Positions 23,019 through 32,200 of a DNA stretch of 64,000 nt are shown here, piece after piece. The notes under the pieces are model-generated. The model did no database searches. It was not told the origin of the DNA and was given only the letters and a program-made list of their open reading frames with translations. Every line of letters starts with the position of its first letter. Position 1 is the first letter of the stretch. Both the position numbers and the translations under genes were made by a program. Source of the DNA: Nonlabens dokdonensis DSW-6 (GTDB taxonomy: Bacteria; Bacteroidota; Bacteroidia; Flavobacteriales; Flavobacteriaceae); NCBI RefSeq assembly GCF_000332115.1, contig NC_020156.1:3163501-3227500 (forward strand), given 5' to 3'.

Positions 23019-23765
23019 ATGATAAAATTCTTTAGAAAAATTAGACGGAAAATGTTGACTGAAAATAAATTCAGCAAATATCTTCTTTACGCCATTGGTG
23101 AAATAGTACTTGTTGTAATTGGGATTTTAATTGCCTTATATATTAATAATTGGAACAGCATTTGAATCGCAAATGAAAACAGGATAACTTATCTTAAAAG
23201 TATAAAGGAAGATCTAGTATCTGATAAAATCGCATTTAGTGAGAATATTGAATTTTATAAAGATTTTTTAGAAAATAAAGGTAGATTGTTATCTCTTACT
23301 CAATTTCAAAACATTTCAACAGATAGTCTTTCTAACATAATCATTCCTGTATACGTGAGCTATGGTTTAAATACCACAACCTTTGACAAAATAACCAATT
23401 TAGGACTGTCTCAACTTTCTAAAGATGATAGTCTTTCCCAGAAGATATATTCTTACTATACCTATGAAAAAAAGTACTTTGATACCTTTATAAAGTGGGA
23501 AGTTGAATCTACAACTATTGAAGGGAACTACTGGTGGTACAATCAGAATGAATACGAAGTAAATTCGTTTAATAATTTTCCTCAATTTCAAGATGAAAAA
23601 CAAAACCGACAAAATTTAATAAAACTTATTACAAGTCCAAAAGGAAGAAATTATCTCACGGCTTATTATGAAAGAAAACAAAGAGTTTTAGAGAGTTATG
23701 AAGGGATGAGAAATTTAGCGATTGGATTAATTGATGAAATAGAACAAGAACTAACAGGAGAATAA
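23019..23765 (+). pseudogene. DUF6090 family gene broken by an in-frame TGA
   Basis: The reading frame begins at ATG 23019 with MIKFFRKIRRKMLTENKFSK, continues through the family membrane helix and NNWNSI, and meets TGA at 23163-23165 after 48 codons. The same frame then stays open for about 200 more codons to the TAA-type end at 23765, with IANENRITYLKSIKEDLVSDK directly after the stop, as expected for the family. A single base change (for instance CGA to TGA) explains it. The downstream frame could only be translated from an internal start at 23286, without the membrane anchor. Fifth paralogue of the family in the window. Confidence 0.85.
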
Positions 23766-23922
23766 AATAAAGATGGTACAACAAAATGCTGTTGTAAAAA
23801 ACAATGCAGGTATTTCAATAAATTGACTTATCATGCTGCGATCATAACTTTATTTATATACTTACTCTTAGCAATTACCGTTTCTTCTTTTATATTAGAC
23901 CTCTTATAGTAATCTTCACGTT

Positions 23923-24237
23923 ATGAAAATGTACATCATTGTAAAAGACACTATTCCAGATAAACTAGTTCCGGTGATTACTGCTCATGCTTCATTGGCT
24001 TGTTATAAAAAGTATGAAACAAATGAGGATATGCAAAAGTGGATCAACGGCATTTTTAAAAAAGTAGTTTGTGTAACCAATGAAATAGAATTTGAGAAGC
24101 TTAAAGATGAGCCTAATTTTGTTGCTTTAACAGAATCATCTTTAGGTAATGAAGAAGTTTGTTTAGCATTTTGTCCTAGAGAAGAATATCCAAAAAGATT
24201 TAAATTCCAAAAAATGTGGACGCCTCAGAATAATTAA
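23923..24237 (+). CDS. Small protein resembling peptidyl-tRNA hydrolase 2 (Pth2-like)
   Basis: 104 residues. KMYIIVKDTIPDKLVPVITAHASLACYKKY resembles the first strand and helix of Pth2 (the 'aAHASL' block), and KKVVCVTNEIEFEKLK is the second strand-helix. The usual C-terminal Pth2 signature (GP-x-x-x-x-IDxVTGxLKL) is absent and is replaced by LAFCPREEYPKRFKFQKMW. I therefore see a Pth2-like fold with doubtful hydrolase activity. Neighbours give no further clue. Confidence 0.55.
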   Translation: MKMYIIVKDTIPDKLVPVITAHASLACYKKYETNEDMQKWINGIFKKVVCVTNEIEFEKLKDEPNFVALTESSLGNEEVCLAFCPREEYPKRFKFQKMWTPQNN

Positions 24238-24491
24238 GTTGTAAAGTGACGTATACCGTTGGTTAGTTGAATGAAGGAATTAGAAAATTGTGTTGAGCCT
24301 AGTTGCGCATAGAATATGAAGCTGAATTTGGAAATAAATTAGGTAATTGAGGTATACAGATTTTGGAATTGCTATACATAAGGATTTGCGTATTGATAAT
24401 ATGATCCACTATTAATTATATTCAAATTATTTAAAAAAAATGCAGTAATTTTATCGAAAACATCTAAAAATTTACAGTTCAAACCTATTTG

Positions 24492-25268
24492 ATGAAGAAA
24501 TCACTTTTATTAATTATTATATTAACATTAAGCTCATGTGCTTCAATATTTTTAAATACAGCTTTAGAAAAGGTTGGAGTATTTGATGATAAGGCAGAAA
24601 TAAAAATCATTAGTAATAAAAAAAAGAATTTGGCTTTCATTGGTATGCATCACATAGGTCGACCAGAATTCTATAACGATGTGGCAAAAAAAACAGATTC
24701 TCTTCAGCAGTTAGGGTATGTGGTATTTTATGAGGCGACTAAAAAAGATTTATTAAACGATTCTTTATCAAATGATATTTATGAAAGGAAAGCTAGAAAA
24801 ATTACAGGTATAAGTAATTTCAAATATTATGACACTGTCAATAATATAATCGGTGGAAGATTAAAGTATAAAGGAGATTATAAATTGATCAACCAACCGT
24901 CTTATCTTGAAATGAAAGTAAATATGAAAACGGCCAAAAATGCCGACGTTATTTTCAATTCGTTAATTGATAATTTTGAACAAAAGTATGGTGTCGTAGA
25001 ATTAAGTGATTGTGATAAAAATACCACAGTTGATTCTAAAGAGTACAATTGTGATAAAATAGATAAAGAATTAGCAGATAGGTTTAGTGAAGAGTTTATA
25101 GTTGATTTTAGAAATAAAAATCTAGCAAAGGAAATTTCAGATTCAGAAGAAAAGAATATTTTAGTTATCTACGGGAAAAATCATTTGGTTGGCTTGATGC
25201 TAGAACTACAAAAAAATGATGTAAACTGGAAAGAAACTGTCCCAACATTGAACTCATCAATGCCATAA
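24492..25268 (+). CDS. Lipoprotein resembling the TraB/TIKI family
   Basis: 258 residues from ATG 24492, with a lipoprotein signal ending LTLSSC (Cys16). The mature part begins with NLAFIGMHHIGRPEFYNDV and later has GYVVFYEATKKD, and near the end ILVIYGKNHLVGLMLELQ. The pairing of an early G-x-x-H-x-G motif with a glutamate after a strand and a late G-x-x-H motif is the TraB/TIKI (GumN-like) metalloprotease pattern. The match is by eye. It is preceded by about 250 bases with no gene and followed by 467 bases that hold only fragments and a tiny gene. Confidence 0.6.
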   Translation: MKKSLLLIIILTLSSCASIFLNTALEKVGVFDDKAEIKIISNKKKNLAFIGMHHIGRPEFYNDVAKKTDSLQQLGYVVFYEATKKDLLNDSLSNDIYERKARKITGISNFKYYDTVNNIIGGRLKYKGDYKLINQPSYLEMKVNMKTAKNADVIFNSLIDNFEQKYGVVELSDCDKNTTVDSKEYNCDKIDKELADRFSEEFIVDFRNKNLAKEISDSEEKNILVIYGKNHLVGLMLELQKNDVNWKETVPTLNSSMP

Positions 25269-25352
25269 TTATTTTTTTTAAAAAAATTGTAAAACTTTTA
25301 TTTTAGGGTTAAAGCATTTTCTGTTTATTCCATAGCTTTTTTTGATTCAATA

Positions 25353-25415
25353 ATGACCTCAAAACACCTAAAATCAATTCTCAACAAAAGACCTTTTAAA
25401 ATCATTAGACTTTAA
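25353..25415 (+). pseudogene. Remnant of the first codons of the gene at 27167
   Basis: The 20-codon frame MTSKHLKSILNKRPFKIIRL followed by TAA matches the start of the membrane protein at 27167 (MISNQLKSILGNRPFKIIRL) at 14 of 20 positions and is almost identical at DNA level over its second half. After the stop there is no further similarity. It is a truncated, decayed duplicate. Confidence 0.6.
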
Positions 25416-25539
25416 ATGATGCAATTAATTGCTAATTTATAGCAAAAAGGCTCCTGAATATTCTATTCGCTTATTATTTACTACTTTAGTTATTAAATTA
25501 AGTGAGTGATTTCATACAGACTCGTAAATTAAATATCAA

Positions 25540-25686
25540 ATGAAAAGAAAGAATCAAGATAGGAAAGTAAAAAAAACTAAAGTATTTGATTTAGATGGAA
25601 TTGAAATCGTGAAAAGCGATTTATACATCAATGTAAAAGTAGAGCCGAAGGGCTCAAAAAGTAAAAAAATTGATTTTGATTTATAG
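25540..25686 (+). CDS. Small hypothetical protein, 48 residues
   Basis: ATG 25540 to TAG 25686. The product is Lys-rich (MKRKNQDRKVKKTKVFDLD, then SDLYINVKVEP, then KSKKIDFDL) with regular alternation of hydrophobic residues that suggests strands. It precedes the MORN-repeat gene by 49 bases on the same strand and could be co-transcribed. No family recognised; composition is credible, length gives little support. Confidence 0.4.
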   Translation: MKRKNQDRKVKKTKVFDLDGIEIVKSDLYINVKVEPKGSKSKKIDFDL

Positions 25687-25735
25687 TAAAAGCGATCTTT
25701 TTAAATAACCTTAAAAACCAAAAAAAATAGTATCA

Positions 25736-27052
25736 ATGTTCCAAAATAAAACGAGACTCTTATTTATAATATTTGTAATTTCTTGTGTTTTTCAAGCATA
25801 CGGTCAGGAGAGATGCATCAATGGAGATTGCTTTAAAGGTCTATCTCGTATGCAAACTGACCAAGGGATGTTTATCGGAAACTTCTTAAACGGTCAAAAA
25901 CAAGGACTTGGTATAACTTATATAGATGGGAATAATGCCAAATATGTTCATTACATAAAAGGAGTAAAGCAAGGTGTTGAATATACTTTTAAAAGAATAA
26001 GTGATAATAGAACTGAAAAAGTATTTCAATACTATGATCAAGGTAAACCCATTTATCCTGCTGTAAAGTTAGAGTTTGGGGCATTCTCAGGTTTTAAAGT
26101 GAAGATGAGTAAATATGGAGGTTGGGAAAGTTTAAAAAACAAATTTGACAAGAGTGGCATATATAAATCGGGAAATAAAGAAATATATGCTGGACGAGTT
26201 GATGAAGGTTCTGTACTAATCGCTATCAATGATAGCAAGGCAATAATACCTATTAGAATAAACGATGATCAAAGTCTCTATTTAAATAACACTATTGATA
26301 GTAATTCTTATGGTTATAAGTTTAATCCATTATATATTAAATGGGTAAGTGGTGAAATGACTCTTATCACTGGTTCAAAAGAAAGCTACGAAGATGTTTA
26401 TTTTCTTTATGTTAAAGGTGGTTGGTCTTTAAAAACACCTCATAAAGGATCTTGGGAATATTTTAGTAATGGCGAGATTCAAGACGGGAAATTGGAATAT
26501 AAAATGGATTATGATAAACTCTTAAGGCAAAAAACTCCTGATATGCCCAGCCAAAAGGGACTAAATAAACATTTGTTAAGTGAAATACTTTCGAATCTTG
26601 AAGACATTTCAAATAACGATACAGATCAAGGGTTTTCTACCTTTCAATTAAAATATGTTTTAGAAAAGAAAAATCAATGGCCACGATTTGGCCTTGATAT
26701 AAATGAATATTATTATTTAAATGTGGCTTCTGTTTATCTCACAATGAATGATTATAATCAAACGATTACAAATCTTCAAAAAGCAGAACAGTTTAATCTT
26801 AACTCCTATGAATCATTATTATATGACTTCAAAATTAAATCCTTCTTAATAGAAAAGATGTCTTCACATTTTCTTAAAAATAATAATTCTCGAAATATAA
26901 ATGATGCAAAAGAAGTTATATCTAAACAAATTATGGATGTAATTAGCATTTTAGGAAGGCTTAAGAATAATTACCAGTGCGAATACAAAGACATTAAAGA
27001 TCTAGATGACAAGATTGAATTTTACCAAAACATATTTTCTAAATTGAATTAA
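25736..27052 (+). CDS. Secreted protein with MORN-like repeats
   Basis: 438 residues with a signal peptide (cleavage near AYGQ, residue 23). Residues about 27-75 show MORN-type units (DCFKGLSRMQTDQGMFIGNFLNGQKQGLGITYIDG), which bind lipids or serve as scaffolds in other proteins. A second weaker unit may be at about 225-250 (KGSWEYFSNGEIQDGKLEY). The C-terminal third is helical and could be TPR-like (ASVYLTMNDYNQTITNLQKAEQFN). No catalytic motif seen. Exported to the periplasm or outside. Confidence 0.65.
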   Translation: MFQNKTRLLFIIFVISCVFQAYGQERCINGDCFKGLSRMQTDQGMFIGNFLNGQKQGLGITYIDGNNAKYVHYIKGVKQGVEYTFKRISDNRTEKVFQYYDQGKPIYPAVKLEFGAFSGFKVKMSKYGGWESLKNKFDKSGIYKSGNKEIYAGRVDEGSVLIAINDSKAIIPIRINDDQSLYLNNTIDSNSYGYKFNPLYIKWVSGEMTLITGSKESYEDVYFLYVKGGWSLKTPHKGSWEYFSNGEIQDGKLEYKMDYDKLLRQKTPDMPSQKGLNKHLLSEILSNLEDISNNDTDQGFSTFQLKYVLEKKNQWPRFGLDINEYYYLNVASVYLTMNDYNQTITNLQKAEQFNLNSYESLLYDFKIKSFLIEKMSSHFLKNNNSRNINDAKEVISKQIMDVISILGRLKNNYQCEYKDIKDLDDKIEFYQNIFSKLN

Positions 27053-27166
27053 GCTACTTTAAAGTTTGAAGTATAATAATACTAATTCAGAAAAGATTAT
27101 TTATTACAAGTACAGTTTAAAATAATGCTTCAATTTAATTGTTGTTGATCTTTTTCTAATTCATTT

Positions 27167-27445
27167 ATGATTTCTAATCAATTAAAATCCATACTTGGGA
27201 ATAGACCTTTTAAAATCATTAGACTTTATCTGATCAGTATTTTGTGTTTCTTATCCTTTTATTATCTAGAAACTTCAGATTTACTTGAGAAACTTTTAGA
27301 GATGCCTCTTTTTTCTCGTTTTGATGGATTCGACACAATTATTCTTTATGGATTATTAAAATATGCTTTTTTAGCCGTTGGAATATGTATAATTATTTTT
27401 CTCAGTTTAATACTGATAAAAGAAAAGATATTAAAGGCTAGATAA
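27167..27445 (+). CDS. Small two-helix membrane protein
   Basis: 92 residues with two strong hydrophobic segments, about residues 20-37 and 62-85, joined by a charged loop, and a basic N-terminus that keeps it cytoplasmic. A decayed copy of its first 20 codons lies at 25353. No family recognised. It lies between the MORN-repeat gene and a LprI-like gene on the same strand. Confidence 0.5.
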   Translation: MISNQLKSILGNRPFKIIRLYLISILCFLSFYYLETSDLLEKLLEMPLFSRFDGFDTIILYGLLKYAFLAVGICIIIFLSLILIKEKILKAR

Positions 27446-27504
27446 TAACTCTTTATACTTAAAACTTCCATTATAAACACGTAGCTAATTTTATATCAAA
27501 TTAC

Positions 27505-27921
27505 ATGAAACAACTTAGTTTATTTACCATTTTATTCTTGGGAGCTATTTCTATGGCTCAAAACCACAAGGATTCTCAAAGACTTTCTGCATTAGACTAC
27601 ATGAAATTATATAGTAATGTCAACTGTGAGAATCAGTCAGGCACTATGCTGGAACATAAGATTTGCTTGAATAAGAAATTTCAAAAAGTAGATTCTGTTC
27701 TTAATCGCCGATTTGTTTCTTATCTAGATATTATTCCAAACGACTCATTAAAATCAAAGCTAAAGGTCTATCAAGAAAATTGGGTTTCTAATAGACGCTT
27801 ACAGAGTGAGTTGTATTCGATGGACGCACAAGGCAATTCCTTGGGTATCCTTTATTTGACTGCCATGATACATACTACTCAAAATAGAATTGAAGAGCTG
27901 GAACTATTAATAGGTCGGTAA
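27505..27921 (+). CDS. DUF1311 / LprI-like secreted protein
   Basis: 138 residues with a signal peptide (MKQLSLFTILFLGAISMAQ). The mature part has NCENQSGTMLEHKICLNKKFQKVDSVLNRRF, then LKVYQENWVSNRR, the spacing of cysteines and the Asp-x-x-Leu-Asn and Q-x-x-W-x-x-x-R features of the DUF1311 (lysozyme inhibitor LprI N-terminal) family. Relatives act in the envelope; lysozyme inhibition is proven only for some members. A palindrome copy lies 37 bases after the stop. Confidence 0.75.
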   Translation: MKQLSLFTILFLGAISMAQNHKDSQRLSALDYMKLYSNVNCENQSGTMLEHKICLNKKFQKVDSVLNRRFVSYLDIIPNDSLKSKLKVYQENWVSNRRLQSELYSMDAQGNSLGILYLTAMIHTTQNRIEELELLIGR

Positions 27922-27957
27922 AAGGTTTTTTGAAAACGATGAGCTATTTATATATCC

Positions 27958-27973
27958 CGCTTTCGCGAAAGCG
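27958..27973. repeat. Palindrome copy 7 (intergenic)
   Basis: 37 bases after the LprI-like gene and about 115 bases before purC. Confidence 0.95.
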
Positions 27974-28087
27974 GAATCACAACCTAAAAACTACTCACAA
28001 CTAGTAGATAACTTCATAAAAATAATGTGGAGTTTGACTACTAAATCATTCAAATTGTAGAAATTTGTCACTGTAAAATCTTATATC

Positions 28088-29041
28088 ATGGCTGCTACAA
28101 TAACCGATACCAATTTTAATTTCCCTAACCAAAAGAGCGTTTATAAAGGGAAAGTGAGAGAAGTATATAACATTAATGACGATTTATTAGTAATGATCGC
28201 TACAGATCGTTTGAGCGCTTTTGACGTAGTAATGCCTAAAGGAATTCCGTATAAAGGACAGATTTTAAATCAAATCGCTACTCAAATGATGGCTGCGACA
28301 GAAGATCTTGTCCCTAACTGGTTGATCGCTACGCCAGATCCTAATGTTGCCATAGGACATTTGTGTGAGCCGTTTAAAGTAGAAATGGTGATACGTGGTT
28401 ATATGTCTGGCCACGCAGCGAGAGAATACAAAGCTGGTAAAAGAATGCTTTGTGGTGTTGCGATGCCCGAAGGAATGAAAGAAAATGACGCTTTTCCACA
28501 GCCTATTATCACTCCAGCTACTAAGGCTGAAATGGGCGACCACGATGAAGATATCTCACGTGTGGACATCATAGCAAAAGGAATCGTTTCTGAAGCAGAT
28601 TACCTAGTTCTCGAAAAGTATACGCGAGCTTTGTTCCAGCGAGGTACAGAGTTAGCTGCAAAACGTGGTTTGATACTGGTAGATACTAAGTATGAATTTG
28701 GTAAAACTAAAGATGGAAAGATCGTCTTGATCGATGAAATCCACACACCAGATTCTTCTAGGTATTTTTATGCAGACGGTTACCAAGAACGTCAAGATAG
28801 AGGAGAAGCTCAAAAACAGCTGAGCAAAGAATTTGTACGCCAGTGGTTGATTGCAAACGATTTTCAAGGTCTTGAAGGGCAAAATGTTCCTGTAATGACT
28901 GACGAATACATCACAAGCGTGAGCGATCGTTACATTGAGTTGTACGAAAACATCACTGGTAAAAGTTTTGAAAAGTCAGACACGTCTAACATTCAAGAGC
29001 GTATTGAAAAAAATGTTTTGAGCTGGATGAAGTCCAATTAA
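28088..29041 (+). CDS. purC: Phosphoribosylaminoimidazole-succinocarboxamide synthase
   Basis: 317 residues, the longer form of SAICAR synthase. It joins aspartate to CAIR using ATP in step 7 of de novo purine synthesis, in the cytoplasm. Signatures are [10 protein letters not shown] near residue 18, [18 protein letters not shown] at about 39-56, and [13 protein letters not shown] at about 216-228, all well conserved. ATG 28088 gives the family N-terminus. It stands alone, not in a purine operon, which is common in Bacteroidota. Confidence 0.97.
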   Translation: MAATITDTNFNFPNQKSVYKGKVREVYNINDDLLVMIATDRLSAFDVVMPKGIPYKGQILNQIATQMMAATEDLVPNWLIATPDPNVAIGHLCEPFKVEMVIRGYMSGHAAREYKAGKRMLCGVAMPEGMKENDAFPQPIITPATKAEMGDHDEDISRVDIIAKGIVSEADYLVLEKYTRALFQRGTELAAKRGLILVDTKYEFGKTKDGKIVLIDEIHTPDSSRYFYADGYQERQDRGEAQKQLSKEFVRQWLIANDFQGLEGQNVPVMTDEYITSVSDRYIELYENITGKSFEKSDTSNIQERIEKNVLSWMKSN

Positions 29042-29209
29042 ATTTTCAGCTAAGTAGGCGTAAAGTAATTCTTTAAATTAATTTCATTAAAATATTAGCA
29101 TTTTCTTCTGTTTAGAATCTTAACAGAAATTTACCTATGGAAATTATGTTAAATCATTGATCTTTTATCAATTTGCATCAAAGTAAGAATAAACCCTTTA
29201 TAAGTTACC

Positions 29210-32200
29210 TTGAGCGATAAAAACGAAGAATTAAAACCTAAGAAAAGAAAATTTAGATGGCTGCGCAGGATACTGCGCGTCCTCTTGGGTATCCTTATAT
29301 TCCTCATTCTTTTGCTGCTTTTTATCCGCAGTCCTTGGGGACAAAACATTATTGTAGATTATTTAGTTTCCTACGTAGAAGATAAAACGGGTACTGAGGT
29401 TCAACTCGATCGCGTGTTCATCACTTTTGATGGAAATGTGCAGGTAGAGGGCTTGTATTTAGAAGATCAATCGCAAGACACGCTAGTCTATTCGCGCAGT
29501 TTAGAAGCAAACATTGGTTTGATGCCGCTTATTAACGGGACAGGAATCGAAATCAATGAAGTAGACTGGAATGGTCTTACCGCTCGAGTAAAACGCGCAG
29601 ATACCATAAATGGTTTTAATTACCAGTTTTTGATGGAAGCTTTTGCCACAGCACCAGATACTACAACAACTTCAGAGCCTATGAATCTGCAAATAGGCGA
29701 TATTCAACTTACTGATTTTGACATTATTTATGACGATCAAGTAGAGAAAATGGACGCTGTGGCGCAGTTCAAGCAGCTATCCTTATCCATGAACAAAATC
29801 GATCTCAATGCCATGGTGATAGATGTGGAGTCGCTAACTTTAGAAGATGCCTACATCGATTATGAGAAGGATTTGGTTACCGCTTTCGCGAAAGCGGAAT
29901 CAGATTCCAACCCTAACAAAGACACCAACCTCGCTGAGGCTATAACAGATGATGCAAATGATTCTCCATTACCATTCTTTAAAGTCGGTCAATTATTATT
30001 GAATCGCGTAGAGTTAAATTACAACTCTGAGCCTGATGGAATAGTGATAAATACCAACTTATCACACCTAGAAACAGTCATTCCTAAAGCCGATGTAGAA
30101 AACAACGATATAGAAGTAAGCTATTTCAATCTATTTGATTCTCAAGTCGAGCTAAAAATGGCAACTCCTGAAAGTGCCTCAAATTCAAATGTTTCAGAAC
30201 CTTTTGTTTTTGAATGGCCAGACATGAATATTAGTCTAAATGATCTAGAATTTAGAAACAATATGTTCACTTACCAAGTAAATAATAATAAACCTGAAAA
30301 AGGAATCTTTAATCCAGAAGCGGTTGCTCTAGAACAAATTGACATCAAATTACGTGACTTCAAATTAGAAAATAAAACAGCTCAAGTAACCATTAATGAG
30401 GCTCAAGCAAATGAATATTCAGGATTACAACTACATCAATTAGAAGGTACTTTTAAAGTTACCGATCAACAAATGATCGCCAGTAATCTCAAAGCGCAAA
30501 TGAATAATAGCGCCGTTTATGGAATTGCACAGTTGGGTTATGACTCATTGAATAACTTTTTTAATATTCCGCAAGATGTTGCTGTTGATCTTAATGTATC
30601 CGACTACGTTTTTGATATGAGTGATATCTATTACTTCCAGCCATCGCTTGCTTCAAATGAATACATTGAAAAAATAAATCAAAACAACTTCAGAGGAAAC
30701 CTCAATGCAAGCGGAACGACCTCAAATCTGTTACTCAATGACCTCAAGGTAAACTGGGGCAACAATACATCACTTACCGCAAAAGGTAAGTTGTTTAATA
30801 TTACCAATGTCGATGAGTTGCGTTTTGATATCGCTTCCCTGAAAGCCAATACCAATAGAAAAGCCTTACTAGCTTTTGTAAAAGAAGAAGATCTAGGAGT
30901 TACAATACCTAAAGAAATAGCTTTAAACGCCACAGCAAATGGTTCTTTAAATGACGTTACCGCTCAAGCAAACCTTAATACAAGTTTAGGGAACGTTTCA
31001 GTAGATGGAAATTTTAGTAATAAGAATCAAATAAAATTTGACACCAAGTTAAAAGCGCAAGAAATCAACCTAGCCGAATTGCTAGCAATGCCTGAGTTAG
31101 GAAACTTAAGCCTTGCTATAGAAACAAAAGGAAGTGGTAGTGACATCAACACTCTAGATGCCACTATCGATGGGGAAATTGAGCAATTTGCTTATAATGA
31201 GTATCCGCTAGAAAATATTCCTATTAATGGAAGTATTGACAATGGTAAAGCACAAATCAAATCAAAATTTAAAGACGAAAATATCAATATCGCTCTAGAT
31301 GCAAATGCTGCACTTGATACGGAATTGACTACTGCAAGCGCATTTGTAGATGTCGTTGGGATTAATCTACAAGCTTTTGGAATCGCTTCAAGAGATGTCA
31401 GAGCAGCAGGGAAATTAGGCGTAGATTATAGCGGTAATGCTCAAAAATATAAGGTAAAAGCAAATATAGACGATGGAATCGCTGTTTTTGATCAGCAATC
31501 TTATCTTCTAGGTGATCTTGATATGGATGCTTTTGTAAATACCGATTCCACATCTGTAAATGTGCGTAACAAAATGCTCGATTTAGAATTACGCTCTAAT
31601 ACCGACCCACAAAATCTTGCAAGTGCTTTGCAACGTCACATAGATCGTTATTTAACTTCTAGCACAGCAATGGATACGGTGCAACCTGTAAAAATGAAAA
31701 TTAAGGGAAAGATAAGTCCAGCACCTATCTTACGTGATGTTATTTTACCAGGATTGGAATCCCTTGATACTATTCAAATAGGCGTAAACTTTGATGAGCG
31801 CAAGCGTATTTTAGATAGTCAGATTGAGATACCATACCTTCAATATGCAGGTAGCAAGGTAGATAGCCTAATTGTTTCATCTAACTCAGATGCAAAAAAT
31901 TTAGAATTTAATGTAGGTTTTAAAAACATCGCTTCTGGTCCGATACAGATCAAACGTACTGATTTAACCGGAGTAGTTTCTAACAATATTTTGAACCTAG
32001 AATTTACCTCCTACGATGATGAAGAACGATTGATGCATTTTGCGAGCACGCTTTCGCGAAAGCGAGACCTCAATGGAATAGAAAATTTAATCTTCAATCT
32101 GTCATTAGATGATCTAATTTTAAATAAAAGACCGTGGACTATTCCTAACGACAATGAAATAGCAGTAGGAGAACAGTCGTTGATTTTTCAAAATTTTAAA

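Noticed and set aside
1102..23165. TGA as a recoded sense codon
   Set aside because: Many sound genes end in TGA here and no other gene carries internal TGA; two separate nonsense mutations are simpler.
23774..23860. A sixth hairpin repeat copy after the broken DUF6090 gene
   Set aside because: ACAACAAAATGCTGTTGTAAAA resembles the start of the repeat, but the second arm and the downstream block are missing.
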